A stretch of 64,000 nucleotides of DNA from Akanthomyces muscarius (taxonomy: Eukaryota > Ascomycota > Sordariomycetes > Hypocreales > Cordycipitaceae): contig NW_026611615.1 of NCBI RefSeq assembly GCF_028009165.1, forward strand, positions 744,001 through 808,000, written 5' to 3'. Numbering within the stretch: the first letter of the stretch is position 1; each line of letters opens with the position of its first letter. Below are positions 35,809-48,332 of this stretch, one piece after another. A model generated the notes under the pieces. It was given only the letters and a program-made list of their open reading frames with translations, was not told the origin of the DNA and did no database searches. The translations under genes and the position numbers were made by a program.

Positions 35809-36248
35809 AGTAGTGGTTGGGTCACCACCATGCTAAGTTAGCTTCTGAGAACATAGCAGCGCTAGGTGCTTAGTACGTCCTCAGATTGCCACTTTTAGGG
35901 CCCAGAATCAATAGCAATTTCACGTGCAATCGGAGCAGTCGTAGAACTAATGATGCAAAAGGCATGGGCAACGGGAAAGGCTGGTTGCAAATTTGTTTTT
36001 AATGATACTCTGTATTGTGTCGGGGGGAAACGCTCAGGCTCGTAGCTGTCGCTGCTAGCAAGGTTCCGCCGTTCCCGCCCCCCATCCCGCTGGGTAGTAA
36101 AACAGGCCGCATTTGCCGGTCACAGAAAATCCCCGCCCCCCGTGACGACTCATCTGGCCTGCCTACAGCCTGAGCTCAAGGCTGCCGATCGATTGACTCC
36201 GCAGCGACTGTCTCTTCCAACTCTAGAGAGCGAAAGCCTGAAGACGTC
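35809..36248. other. Promoter region of Zn2Cys6 regulator, with C-rich boxes
   Basis: 440 bp between E2 and the regulator ATG. Two C-rich boxes, CCCGCCCCCC near 36074-36083 and CCCCGCCCCCC near 36131-36141, contain GCGGGG on the other strand. That fits the SYGGRG consensus of the CreA/Cre1 carbon repressor; binding is only inferred. Confidence 0.35.
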
Positions 36249-38352
36249 ATGCCGATAACATCGTTAGAACGTGGAAGACGGTCAACCGAACGCGATACCA
36301 ACCCTGGCCAAATCCCTCTCGTGTCGCTGGCGCCATCCTCGACTCAGCGGCGGAAGAAACAGTGGGCAACGAGAGCAAAAACGGGCTGTCTTGGCTGCCG
36401 GTGAGTCTTGAAGTTCTCTCCTCTTCTTTTGTATCTTCGTCCCTGTGATCGAGGCCGAGCGGCGCCACTGCAGGATTCGGTCCCCCTTTCCGTACGCCTT
36501 CTCGCAGTCGTCGTGAGGGGGTTCCTGGTTCTCCAACCGAGCAATCGCAACACGTCATCTATGCGGTCGTCACTAATGGACGCATCCTGGGTTAGGATAC
36601 GCCGCGTAAGATGTGACGAACGAAGGCCTAAATGTGCGAGCTGCACAAAGCGCAATATGGCATGCCATTATGAGCTCAACCCTGCAGGAATGAACCACTC
36701 AGTTGGCAATGCTGACTCACTTCCGGGTAAACCCCATTGTGAGAGATCCTGGCTTCATGGGCTTCCTCATCGGCAGCCTGGCTACCGTTCAGGCAGGCAA
36801 GATGAACAGTTGTGGGCGGAGAATGAAGGCACAACAAAGTACCGACGAGGGCTTTATGAACTTCAACTGGCCACGTATGCAAGTTCGGGGCCCTGGTACA
36901 ATCAATCATTTTTCACTGGTCCTGTACCCGTGTGGCTTATCCCTGAAGGATGGGCGGCTTTTGAAGCTGTGCATTTCTGTAAGTCGGGCAATCATTGATT
37001 GACTGCATCTGCCGCCTAGACAAACCCGATTCCTCTTGTAATCTTGGCATTGGTCCCATCAACCTCAATCTAAAATGGAGATACATACATGCTAACTTGG
37101 GGAGGTAACACCGTGGTGCAGAGAGATCAGCGAGACACCGATCTCGCAGAAAGCACCCACAGGGCACTGTGTCGGACGCAGCCGTATAATCCATCCAATG
37201 ATATCATTATTGCCAATTCGCTCTGTATGCGACTCTCACATATTGCTGGGGTCGAAAATACCCTGCCGAAGCCGACGCCATCATCAGTGCATCTCTGGGT
37301 CCGGCTCGGGCATCTATTGAGCAGTTCAGTTAGAACCCTCAGCCGGCAAGTGACCGACATAGAAAATGTTGTGGAAAACAAAGTCCTCCAGAGGATTTGT
37401 GACATGACAGGAATCGAAGTAATGGCATCCAACCCCTAATTTCAGCTATCTCTAGCGTTTGCTAATCTTTGGGTTTCAATCAGGAGTATCTCAACCTAGC
37501 TGGCGGAAGAGCTCATCTTCGCGGGTTCCTAGGTATTCTCCGGCTTTGTGGAACACCAATGAATCTTGCAAAGAGGCAGGTCGGCCTCGGCAATGCGATT
37601 CATTGCATGACACTGTTCGTTGAACCAGTACCTCCACATTTTAGAGACCTTTTCAATTAACCAGAAATAGTTGCGGCGTGCTCTCGAACACAGTTACCAG
37701 TTACGCTGCCAAGCTTGACGAGATATACGCCTTTAGTGATAAAGAGCTGAAAGACATGTACTGTTTTACGCTGGAGAATAACTTTCCTTGCCCGAGCTTT
37801 CTCTGGGCCCAGATCCTCGAAATTTCGCGACTTAGGACCATGGCGCACACAGGCTCGGGTGGCATGATTGTGATGCGACATGCGCAAAGGATTTCCGCGC
37901 AGGTCGAAGCGTTCTCTGCAGATACTTGGCAAGAATCATACAGTATACCAAGAGGACGCGTTGCGTTACTGCTGGCACAGATATTTAAAGCCGCAGTTGG
38001 TATATATTGCTGCGCTTGTGTTCCAGCTTCGGCGGTTGATGACGATTTCGCTTCTTGGAGTTCAGCCCAAATTTCCGCTCAACGTATTAGTTTACTTCAC
38101 CTACTTAGCGAGGCAGTAGAGTTCGATCGGGATTTAAGTACCCGTATCTTGTGGCCGGTTGCAGTTGCTGGATACGCTGCGGACAAAGGCACCTATTCTG
38201 AGAGAGCGTTAGTTGGTCGTTTATTGACTGACATGCAGCATGAGTTTGGCTGCATACCTCCTCGACTCTTGGCCCGATTGCAGTGCTTCTGGCTTCGGGG
38301 AGAAGGATCCTGGGACGATTGCTGGCAAGGACCATTCACATTTTTACCATGA
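36249..38352 (+). CDS. Zn2Cys6 transcription factor (exon structure partly resolved)
   Basis: Exon 1 (36249-36400) ends in ACGGGCTGTCTTGGCTGCCG and splices over 195 nt (branch CACTAAT) to 36596. This assembles a perfect CX2CX6CX6CX2CX6C cluster with Cys 47, 50, 57, 64, 67 and 74 (GCLGCRIRRVRC, then KCASCTKRNMAC). Exon 2 runs to 36978 and a further exon probably starts at 37020. Exons ending 37419, then 37484-37579 and 37645-38352, join in phase 0. They give EYLNLAGGRAHLRGF and a C-terminal regulatory region ending CWQGPFTFLP. Boundaries between about 37020 and 37300 are unresolved, and the 41-nt intron at 36979-37019 and GTCGGC donor at 37580 are unusual, so partial decay cannot be excluded. 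It is a nuclear DNA-binding regulator; its targets are unknown. Confidence 0.72.
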
Positions 38353-39198
38353 GCAAGAAGCTTACAGAGACTGTCTTTCACTGTGAGCGAAAACAACAAA
38401 GTGAGTCAGAGATGCTTCTATCAGTATATCAAGCGCGATAGTTACAAATATTTGAATACCACTTAACCCTGGCTCTGCGTCTCTGGTGCAGAAGGAAAGT
38501 CGAGCTATCCTCGCCAAAGCATGAGTTAAACGAGCCCGATCAAGAAAGTTTAAAAGATCAATACAACAATAACCGCATTCTTCAACGTAGAGTCTTTTGT
38601 ACATATCGTATCTTGATTTGGACATGAAGGATCACACAATAACATTGTCGGGATCATTCTTGTCGGGTAACGTACCTGCGGTCTACAACGAGGGCGTCAT
38701 CACAGTATAGGCCCTCTCCTAAGTCATACATCAATGTCATTGCCGCACGTGTCGTCATCGTCACCTTAAAGCTAATACTGAGATCTCATTAACTTATGCC
38801 AAGCCACACTGCCAGTGGATAATTACATCAAGCGCCTCACTAAGTGTGCCCAGCTTTCACACCAACGGCTGGCGCTATAACGGCGTTCAGAAGCCAACAG
38901 TAAGTATTAGTATTAGTCGAAGGTCTGACGAATTTTCGGTCGCAAATATTTGGTCGCAGATCCAGCGAGGGCGAGCTCTTGAGCGCCATTGACCAAATGT
39001 TGACTTCGTTATCAAGCAACACCGTCTAGCCCACGGGAAATAGGGCTCACTGACTGAGAATCGCTTTAGCTAGCCAATTAAACAACAGAGGATCACTCGG
39101 TTCCAGGATGCCCACGTGGCACACATAAAAAGCCAGTCTCCCAGAAAATAGCTTTCATATATACATTTACCTATTCCAAGAATCTCCAACTCATAATA
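38353..39198. other. Intergenic downstream of Zn2Cys6 regulator
   Basis: About 850 bp. The overlapping short frames (38362-38625, 38840-39022 minus) do not resemble known proteins. A CACATAAAAAG-like TATA element near 39120-39131 could serve the small relic that follows. Confidence 0.4.
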
Positions 39199-39536
39199 TG
39201 GGTTTTTACGTCACTTTGCGCTGGTGTCGCAGTCTATGCTGGCGCTGTTCCTGCCGGCCAGATGGTGTTGCAGCAACATCGCCGAAGAGATTTACTTCAA
39301 TGCACGCTAAGGCTTGTACGTATACATTTTAACCGTTGGTATTTCTGATAGATTTTTCTGATTAGCAAATTCTTAGTCTTGGCGGAGGTCCTAAGCAGGC
39401 AATCAACACCATCTGGACTAACTGCGACACGGAAAGCGCCGATCTTGGCGGAGGCAATCAGATTGCCATCCAACCTGGCTTCCACACAAGCAACAGCCAA
39501 CAGCGCGCTGAGTTGTTGGTGAAATTAACGCTCTAA
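39199..39536 (+). pseudogene. Possible small secreted protein relic
   Basis: One frame across 39203-39317 reads VFTSLCAGVAVYAGAVPAGQ, a good signal-peptide core, then DLLQCTLRL. It ends at a GTACGT donor (39316). After a GATTAG acceptor (around 39366) a second exon reads QILSLGGGPKQAINTIWTNC and continues with GGGNQIAIQPGFH to a stop at 39534-39536. The frame lacks an ATG: the only ATG nearby (39199) is in another frame, as if one base was lost. I infer a small (about 95-residue) secreted protein gene that lost its start. The family is not recognised, and an unspotted upstream exon is possible. Confidence 0.35.
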
Positions 39537-39766
39537 CGTTCTCCAACAATGACACGTGGCTACAATCTGAGCACTGGCAGTAGAAAGGATTGCAATGCGA
39601 GGTGGAACAGAAAACGACACATTTGCAGTAACATTAACTATTGCCTTATTTTTAAGAATTTTTAGCCGACTCAGAATGCGCATCCATAATAGAAGAAAAG
39701 AAGCCCAACGTAATGTCACCACACTAGCTTTAAGTTAGGCTGCCGTCCAGTTGCAGTAGCTGCTCT

Positions 39767-40647
39767 TTACGCGCGTGGTCCATTGTAGTTGATCTGGACG
39801 GAACCTCCCAAAACATTTGAAGGATAGCAAATGGTGTTGCCGTTGGGTTGCATGAACCACTTCTCAGATCCTCGAAGGTTGTAGTTGTTTCCGCTGACAT
39901 CTAACGCGTGGCAGTAGTCAAAGGAGAAGGTGTTGAAAGGTGCCAGGCCGGCGTCGCCGCTATTGCCACCAGTAGCGTTTTCCTGAATCCACTCGGCTGT
40001 TGAGTCGCACAGAGAGGAGCCAGCAGGAGCTTCCAAGTTAATCGTGATGTCCTTTCCAGTAGAGAGGTTTTTCATGTATCTGTCGAAATAGTCATAATTT
40101 TAAACCTCGAAGAAGAATTTAGTCAGTACTCACGCGTAACCTGATGTGGTGTTGTGCGCCTTGACTTGCACGAAAACGCTGTCTCCGGGGCTGACTAATA
40201 AAGCCACTGTAAGCTTGGATTTACTGGCGAAAGAGGCGAGGCCATGCTAACTATCTGGCTCATCCATAAGCCAGGAGTCCTTTGGGTAGAATTCGTACCA
40301 AAACCCGTAACTTAGGGCATTGTTTTGCATCTTTCTCGTCTCAGTAAGAACCGTGGATTAAGTTTGCTAGAAGCCCATCCCGAGGAAAGTATCGTTGAAG
40401 TGCTCATCACAACTGACCGTGGCATACGTTCCAGCCTGAAGGATGGCCTGACAACTTGCGGTGGCTCCGTCAATTCCAACCCATTGATAATTGTAGATTG
40501 GCTGCACAGAGTACTGGGCAGGCAGAGGCGATGATTCTGGCATTACCCAAGACGCAGATACATCTCGAAAGTCTTTGCCATAAAGGACTTGACCACACCA
40601 GTTGCCTGAGCTGTGGTCTCGTCGAACGTAGCGGCCTCTGGGGATGC
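39767..40647 (-). pseudogene. G1 peptidase (eqolisin) gene, mature-domain exons, cut off by E3
   Basis: Minus-strand exons 40647-40418, 40330-40252, about 40194 (or 40206)-40134 and 40079-39767 encode the whole mature domain. The substrate-side catalytic Gln region is YNYQWVGIDG. The catalytic Glu lies in STAEWIQENA. FWYEFYPKDSW and SPGDSVFVQVK are family blocks. The protein would end YNGPRA. These are acid glutamic endopeptidases secreted by fungi (scytalidoglutamic/aspergilloglutamic type). The start codon and signal peptide are missing here; they lie 7.7 kb away at 48335-48393, beyond E3. All visible splice sites and catalytic residues are intact, so the transposon is the only obvious lesion. 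Confidence 0.85.
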
Positions 40648-40649
40648 TA

Positions 40650-40706
40650 ACGTCGGCCACCCACTTCTTGGCCCTACCCACATCTCGGCAGCGTTTTTAC
40701 ACCAAA
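40650..40706 (+). repeat. E3 left terminal inverted repeat
   Basis: Starts ACGTCGGCCACCC after TA; matches the inverted right end over about 47 bp and loosely to 57 bp (CACCAAAA). Confidence 0.9.
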
Positions 40707-40891
40707 AGTACAACTTTTTACCCACCTACCCTAGGTCCACTTTTTATATATAAAAGAAATAATATTATAAATTAATTTCTTTCTATAGATTTCTATATAC
40801 TCTATCCTTTTTATACTTAAACTAAACTCTTCTAAATAGTAGTAATTCTTTTAAAATAAAAAAATAAAGTATTAAGGTTTAAGTATAAAGT

Positions 40892-41084
40892 TATCAGGGC
40901 ACCCACAGGGCACGTTGGTTAGTAGGAGGTTATAGGCAACTAGAGGTATTACGTGCGAAGAAGCTACTATATAGCTACGGGCTGCTAATAAGGGAGTAGC
41001 GAGGAGGCAGTAATAATTCCACTATTATTCTAAAAACCTAAAGATTATCTAGTAACTAAAGCTCTTTAATAATAGCACCTTATA
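40892..41084 (+). repeat. 5' LTR of chromovirus in E3
   Basis: 193 bp, nearly identical to 47553-47745. It contains CAGGGCACCCACAGGGCACGT, which has fewer C-to-T changes than the 3' copy at this spot. Confidence 0.92.
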
Positions 41085-41689
41085 GGATTATCGCTACTAC
41101 CTAGTATATAGGACGCTAAACTACTTATAGTACTATAACTAAATAAATTATTACCTTACTATAAGTAAGTAAAGAGACTACTATAAGAGTATAATAAATA
41201 ATATTACTAGTTTAGTCTAACCTACTAGGTAGTATAGTAAGTATAGCTATTAGCTTAATAATAGTAAAGGAGATATAAGTTAGTATCTAAAAAGTAGTAA
41301 AAGAATAAAAGTAAGTATAACTAGTAGTATACTATAAGTAGCTAGTAAAAGGGTATCTAATTATAATAACTCTAAAATTAGAAAACCTCTTAAAGGAACT
41401 AATTTATAAGAAACGTATAGTAATAATAAAGCTCTTTAGTATAGTATTTACTAAACAATTATTCTAAGAGTATATAAGCTTTATAGTTACCTTATAGACG
41501 TACTTCTAGGCATATATAGAAGACTATATAGATAACCTTAATAGGGTAATATATATAGTATAGTGCCTTTAAGGAGATATATAGATATAATAAGCCTACT
41601 ACTTTACTATAACTTTATAAGGAACTTATAGAGGAGTTACCTAAGAAGACTTTAACTTATAGTATAAAGAAGAACTAGGGGATAAGAAT

Positions 41690-44600
41690 GTTAGGGCGTA
41701 GTAAGTAACCTATAACCTCCTAAGGTGTAAATATAATACTAATAAGCTAATAAGGAAATATCTATATTATATAGAGAACGCTATAATAGAGTTACTAGAT
41801 TCTCTACCTCTTAGCTTCTAAATTATAATAGCCTTAAAGGGACTTAGCTATTAGCTCTAAATAGTAATAAGTAATAATAGTAATCCTATAATATAAAAAA
41901 AGCTAAAGTCCTATATAGAGAATACTAAAAGAGTAGTAGGTATAATCTTATAAACTAAGATAATCCTAAGGCCTTAACCTACTATATTAGATAAAAATAA
42001 GCTATAAAGTAACTAGAATATTATAAATATACTATATATTAGTAAAGACTTCTCTATAAGATATTTTAAATATAAAAGTAACTACTTATAAAGAAACTAC
42101 TTTATAGATAATTATACTATCTATAAAGGAGGAAGTTATATTACTAATAAGTATAGGGATTAGCTAAAAATTACTAAGATAAAGTGGGTAGCTTAGAGTA
42201 AAAATATAGTAATATACCTAAATAATAGCCTAATTAAGAACTACTATATAAAGGAGATATAATAAGATAAGGTTTACTATTAAATCTACCCTTAATATAA
42301 GGTTATAATAAAGGTGTAAATAAGATATAGCTAAAAAAAAGTAATAATAATAATTAATATAAGGAGTAATTTAAATATTATTAATAAGTGTATAGTTAAA
42401 AGATTAGAAGTTTATAGCTTTTTTAAACTAACTATACTAATATATCTTTTAACTAAAAAAGGAGTCTAGGTAAATAGGGAAGTTATAAAAACGCTATAAG
42501 TTATAGATAACTTTAGGTATAGAAAAGAGATATAAGTTCCTTTTTTAGTTATAATATCCTTAAAGGACTTTATTTTTAGTTAATAATAGATTAGAGAATA
42601 AAATATTTTAATTTATAATAGCCTAGACTATTAGAACTATAATATTAATATAAAAGATATTAAGATAGTGTTAAACTTAAAAGGAGCTTAAAAGGCTATA
42701 AAGAACACTAAATTTAGGATAATACTAGTAAGAGGCTAGCTAGACCTACTTATTATAACTATAAAAGGAATATATATAAGGTTACTATAAGAATACTAGG
42801 AATTTATAGAGCTCTTTTTACCTAAAAAAGCTATAAAGTTACTACTATTATATAAGCCTATATATACTATTAAACTAGAAGATAATAAGATATTACTATA
42901 AGGACTTATTTACCCCCTTATAGTAAGAGAGCTATATAAGCTATATAACTTTATTAATAAAGGGCTAAAATAAGGATAGATTAGAAGATCTACTAGTTTA
43001 GTAGGAGCTCTTATCTTATTTATATTAAAGAAGGGGGGAAAACTCTACTTATATATTAATTATTATAGCTTTAACTAAATTACTAAGAAAAATAGGGTAT
43101 TATTATCTCTAATTATAGAAATAATTAATTAATTATAAGGCGCTAAGTTCTATACTAAGCTAGATATAAAAGATATATATAGGTAGCTAAGAATCTATAA
43201 AGGTAATAAGTAAAAGATAGTATTTTACTATTAATTTAGACACTTTAAGTACTTAGTATTACTATTTAGGCTAATTAAAGCGCCTATATTATTTTAAGAA
43301 TATATTAATACTACCCTATATAAGGATATTAATTATATCTATATTATATACCTAGATAATATTTTAGTCTTTAGTAGGGACCTTATAGACTATTTATAGT
43401 ATATCTATTAGGTCTTTATAAAGCTATATAAGGCTAGACTATTTTTAAACTTAAAAAAGTGTAAGTTTAATATAAATATAATTAAATTCCTTAGCTTTAT
43501 TATTAAACTAGGTAAAATTAAAATAGATTTAGAATATATTAAAAGAGTAGTAAACTAGCTATAACCTACTACTATTAAAAAAATCTAGGTATTTATAGGG
43601 TTTATAAATTTCTATAGATAATTTATTAAGAACTTTAGTAAAATTATAGTACCTCTAATAGAAAAAATAAAAAGAGGCGTACTAATAAAATTTATACTAA
43701 ATATCTATAAATTATAGGCGTTCTAATACCTTAAGCTATTATTTAAGAAAGCGCCTATATTTATATAGTTTAATCTAAAAGCCTATATATATATAAAAAT
43801 AGATATATTAGACTTTATAATTAAAATAATACTATTATAATTATAAGGAACTTATTAGTATTTTATAGTATTTTTATTAAGGAAGCTATAAGGAGTTAAA
43901 CTAAATTACTAAATACTAAATATAAAGATACTAGTAATTTTAATAGTATTCTATTAGTAAAGATACTACCTAATTTACCTAATAGTAATTATTAATATTA
44001 TTATAAACTACCTAAATTATAACTATCTTATAAAGAAAAAGACACTATTATATAGATAAGTAGTAATAATAAATAAACTATCTCTATATAACTTTAAAAT
44101 TATTTTTAGACTAAGTAAGTATAACCTTATAGATACTTTATTATACTAAGTAGACTATAAAATAGATATAAATAAGCTATATATAGAATAACTACTATTA
44201 TACTTTTTAAACTGTTTTATATAAATAGGGAATAATAGGTATAATATAAGAATTTACTATACTAAGGTAAGTTAGAGGAGCACCTAGGTAGTTAAGAGTA
44301 ATAAGTAACTAGAGAATATACTATAAAGAAATAGTAATAATATAAATAATATACTAAGTAAGAAAACACTATAAAAGTAGCTACTAGTAGCTTAATAAGG
44401 AGATATCTTTATTAAATAAACTAAGAAAGTACTATATAATAGTAATAAGGAAGACCTAAGAATTTAGGGAGCCTATTAAATAGTAAATATAGTAAGTCTT
44501 TTAGTAAATAAGGGGAGAATCTATATACTACTTAGAGAGAGGGTAGAGATCTTATAATTATATTATAATAACCTTACTATAAGATATTAGGGAACTTACT

Positions 44601-45780
44601 AGATACTATATAAAATAGCTATATTTTTCTTTTAGTAGGGAATAAGATATAATATTAATATATATATAAAATACTATTATATATATTAAATAATAAAACC
44701 TAAAATATATTAACTTTATAGCCTTTTTATACTATTACTACTACTATCTTACCTATTTAAAGAAATATTAATAGACTTTATTACTAGATTATTAGAATAA
44801 TAAGGGTAATATAGTAAATATAATATAATACTAGTAATAATAAATAGGGTAATATAATATAATATCTATATTACTATAAATATATACCTATTTAGTAATA
44901 GACTTATAGAAATCTTCTATAAGAAAATTATTATAGTATATAGAGCACCTAAAGGTATCGTTTTAGACTAAAGTAGTATCTTTATATCTAGCTTTTAGAG
45001 AAGCTTTTATTACCTTATAGCGTATAAGTAGCGACTTAGTGTTATATTCTACCTATAAATAGACAGCCTAATAGAATATATAAATTAGGCGCTAAAATAC
45101 TACCTATATATATTCTATAACACTAAATAGACTAATTAGGTTAAAAAACTATCTATAATATAATTTATTTATAATATAAGCTAGTAAATAGTAATCTATA
45201 ATATACCTATAAAGTTACTACTAGGCTATATACCTACCTACCCTTTAGTACCTACCCTAAATATAGGTAATATATAAACTTAGGAATATATAAAAGAAAT
45301 ACTTATTATATATAAAAACACTATAAAATATATATAAGAAGCTAATAAGTAGTATATAAGATACTATAATAATAAAAAATAGCTTAAAGAATATAAGGTA
45401 AAGAACTAGGTATTACTATTAATAAAAAATCTAAAACTAATATAACCTACCTATAAACTTATAAAGAAGTATATAAGACCTTTTTAGATTATCTTAGTAA
45501 TTAGGATAGCTAAATAAGTATATAAACTAAATCTACCTTAAAGTTTAAGAATTTATAATATATTTAATATATCTAGTTTTAAACTATATAATTACTATAA
45601 AAGTATAATACTAAATATATAAGCCCTATTTAAAAATAATAATAAGTATATAGTTAAAGAAATTATAAGGTATAAATATAATAGTAAATAAAAGCTCTTT
45701 AAAGTAAAATAAAAAGGCTATAATAATATAGAAAACTTTTAGGTTAAGTATAGCGACTTTATAAATCTAACACTACCTAA
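41690..45780 (+). pseudogene. Chromovirus gag-pol remains in E3
   Basis: A gag zinc knuckle (CFKC...NHL...NC, degraded) lies near 42058-42102. RT is recognisable from LFILKKGGKLYLYINYYSFN near 43020 through RHFKYLVLLFRLIKAPILF near 43230-43290 to the YLDD box (YLDN) and ILVFSRDL near 43347-43385. The RNase H entry VFIGFINFYR is near 43590-43620. An integrase core beginning GAPKGIVLD is near 44945, and a chromodomain with LFKVK-KGYNNIENF near 45700-45745. The order is that of Ty3/gypsy chromoviruses. Stops at former Trp and Gln codons make it untranslatable. Confidence 0.85.
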
Positions 45781-45849
45781 AAAGTATAAGTTAAGACTAT
45801 AGTCTTAACTATAAATTAAGTTTATAAAGTAAAAGAGGTAAAAAAGAAG

Positions 45850-47552
45850 TATAAGAGAAGTAAGGAAAAATAGTGATTTTTATTAATAAATTTATTACTA
45901 TAAATATACTATAAAAATAGTTTAAGCTTAAATTAAGCTTATAGTATTAAAACTCTACTTTTCTTAAAAACACTTTTACCTAAAAGCTAGTAATAATATA
46001 ATAAGGGTATAACGCCTACTCCTCCTCCTCCTTTTTATTATCCTAACTAAAATCTAGTAGGGCTAGTACTAGTAGGACCTTAATATTAAGATCCGCCTAT
46101 ATATAAATTAACTTTAAAGATACTATAAGAAAGTAGTAAACTTATAGCTATAATAATAGTAATAATACCCTAATAGTAAGCTATTCTTATATAGAAAATC
46201 TATATATATATAGTAGTATTAGTATAAGCGCCCTAGTCTATAATAGTGTTAGTATAGCGCTTTAGACCTTATAAGGTTATAATAACCTTATTAGTATAAC
46301 CTAGTACCTTCTAAGCTTAAGTTAAAAGACCTTTAAGAATAAGGCCTTAGTAATAAGTTAGTAATAAGGGCGAAGAGAGAAAAGGAATTACTTATTAAAT
46401 TGCTATAATAATAGGCAACTTAAAGTAAGTTAAAAACTTACTACTTACTTATAGTAAATATAATATAAGGTTTACTACTATCTTAATAGTAAAAACACTT
46501 TTATAACTTATCTAGCTTATAGTTAGGTTATAAGGAACTAGTAGGGAAAAAGGTACTTACTATTAGTTTATAGATATTAATAAAGGGTACCCTTATTAAT
46601 AAGCTACTTAAAGTAGTAATAACACTTAGTATCTTAACTTTAATATAAGTTAATAGTAAAAATAATATAATAAGGAAGTACTTATAGGCTAATAATATAT
46701 AGACCTTTCTTATTTTTACTTATATAAAGCTATATAGTACTAAATAGTAAGTTAGCTATAAACCTACTTTAAACTTATATAGACTTATATAAAAGGGAAG
46801 GGGGTTATAATAGGAATAGTAGACCTATAATAAGTTAGTAAGGACCTAGTAAGGAAGTAATAAACCTATATAATAATTTCTTTTAAAAAAAAATATATTT
46901 AATTTTATATATAAATTAGCTATAACCTTATTAAACTAAATAATAAATAAATATATAAAAAAAAATAGTAGTAGGGCAACTAAACTTAGTAATCTAGAAA
47001 TTAAGTTAGTAGTAAATAAGATAATAATATATAAAGTAAATATAAAGATAATACTAAAATATATAATTTAAGGTTATTAAAAGAAGAAGGAAAGAAGAAG
47101 TAAGAAATTAAGTCTTTAATAGCTATTTATTATTATAAGAGCTTATTAGGGCTAGTAAGGTAGCTAAGAAGGCGAGAATAAAGGTAAAAGGCAGCTAAAC
47201 TTAAGAATAGAAAGGAAGTGATAATAAGAAGGATAAATAGTATATAATATAAGAATAAAGTGAAGCTTATTATAAAGGAGGCTAGAAGGCGCTAAAACTA
47301 AGTTAAATAAATAATAGGCTTACTATAAAGAAGCTTTAACTCTATAATATATAAGTAGTAATATATAAGTAGTAATAATATTACTAAGAGAAAAGTAAAT
47401 TATAAAGTAAACCCTAGCCCTATAACTATATAAGAAGCGAACCTCTAAGATAGAAGTAGTATAGAGTAATAGCGTATTAGCTATATGTATATAGGGAAGT
47501 AGAAGGAGAGAAGGCTTCGCGCTAGGACGGCGTGTAAGAAGGAAGGGCAGCC
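45850..47552. other. Unexplained segment between chromodomain and 3' LTR
   Basis: About 1.7 kb inside the E3 chromovirus with no recognisable domain. It is RIP-degraded like the rest but keeps GC-richer pockets near 46015-46100 and 47460-47552. It could be a long 3' untranslated part, an extra gene, or captured or inserted sequence. Confidence 0.4.
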
Positions 47553-47745
47553 TGTTAGGGCACCTATAGGGCACGTTAGTTAGTAGGAGGTTATAGGTAA
47601 CTAGAGGTATTACGTGTAAAGAAGCTACTATATAGCTGCGGGCTGTTAATAAGGGAGTAGCGAGGAGGCAGCAATAATTCCACTATTATTCTAAAAACCT
47701 AAGGATCATCTAGTAACTAAAGCTCTTTAATAATAGTACCTTATA
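47553..47745 (+). repeat. 3' LTR of chromovirus in E3
   Basis: 193 bp matching 40892-41084, beginning TGTTAGGGCACC and ending TTATA before the AAAGT duplication. Confidence 0.92.
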
Positions 47746-48275
47746 AAAGTACTCAGAGATCTTAACACTTTTTTATTTTATTTAACTATTTAATATATTT
47801 ATATATTATATTTAAAAAATTATAGATAATTAGATATAACTATATATTATAAAGACTATTAATAGATAGTCTTTTTATTCTATATATATAAAGATATTTA
47901 AGAAAGCCTAAAAAAGAGAGTAAAAAAGAATTTTAAAAAAGTACTTTATATTAAACTATTATTAAGCTTTTATTAAAAATAAGAAAAAAATCCTTTTTAT
48001 ATAGATTATAAGTAAAAGAGTCTTATATAATTATTTTATTAAGATTATAAGTTTATTAAAGAAGATATTTAAAAAAATAAAAATAAAAATAAAATAGGTA
48101 GAATAACTAGTAAACTATTTTCCTTAACTTTAAAAATCTCTTTAAAAATAACTATTTTATAAAAAATACTAATACTTTTTTATAGTAAATACTAAGTTAG
48201 AAAATATATTATCTATATTTTAGTATATTTTAATTTTCTTTAGTAGCTATAATATAGCTAGATTAAAAGTGTGTG

Positions 48276-48332
48276 TTTTGGTGTGAAACGCTGCCGAGAT
48301 GTGGGTAGGGCCAAGAAGTGGGTGGCTGACGT
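48276..48332 (-). repeat. E3 right terminal inverted repeat
   Basis: Inverted partner of the left end, finishing GGGTGGCTGACGT before TA at 48333-48334. Confidence 0.9.

Larger units (their letters stand above)
40892..47745 (+). mobile_element. RIP-degraded Ty3/gypsy chromovirus nested in E3
   Basis: Direct 193-bp LTRs (40892-41084, 47553-47745) and the 5-bp target duplication AAAGT (40887-40891, 47746-47750) define a 6,854-bp element. LTR ends are TG/TA...TTATA, consistent with TG...CA after RIP. Plus-strand pol remains (RT, RNase H, integrase, chromodomain) are recognisable. A purine tract AAGAAGGAAGGG lies just before the 3' LTR. It is distinct from the chromovirus in E1 in LTR length and sequence. 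About 1.7 kb between the chromodomain and the 3' LTR is unaccounted for. Confidence 0.9.
40650..48332. mobile_element. E3: TIR element with E1/E2-type ends, inserted in G1 peptidase gene
   Basis: 7,683 bp bounded by inverted repeats of about 47-57 bp (40650-40706, 48276-48332). They start ACGTCGGCCACCCACTTCTT (ACGTCAGCC... on the right) and are flanked by TA (40648-40649, 48333-48334). Removing E3 and one TA joins the two gene parts in frame, which proves both the boundaries and the TA duplication. Subtracting the nested LTR element leaves about 0.82 kb of AT-rich sequence with no transposase motif. E3 itself is thus a non-autonomous relative of E1. Confidence 0.92.

Noticed and set aside
37580..37644. 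Reading the first Zn2Cys6 regulator as a clear pseudogene because frames shift near 37.5-37.65 kb
   Set aside because: Acceptors at 37483 and 37644 together with donors at 37420 and 37580 keep the frame and give family-like sequence, so introns explain the shifts; the non-standard GTCGGC donor leaves some doubt.
10226..48332. AT-rich blocks as centromere or mitochondrial DNA
   Set aside because: The blocks have TIRs, LTRs and target duplications and decode to transposase and chromovirus domains after allowing for RIP; only the small cox1 piece at 9.6-9.97 kb is mitochondrial.
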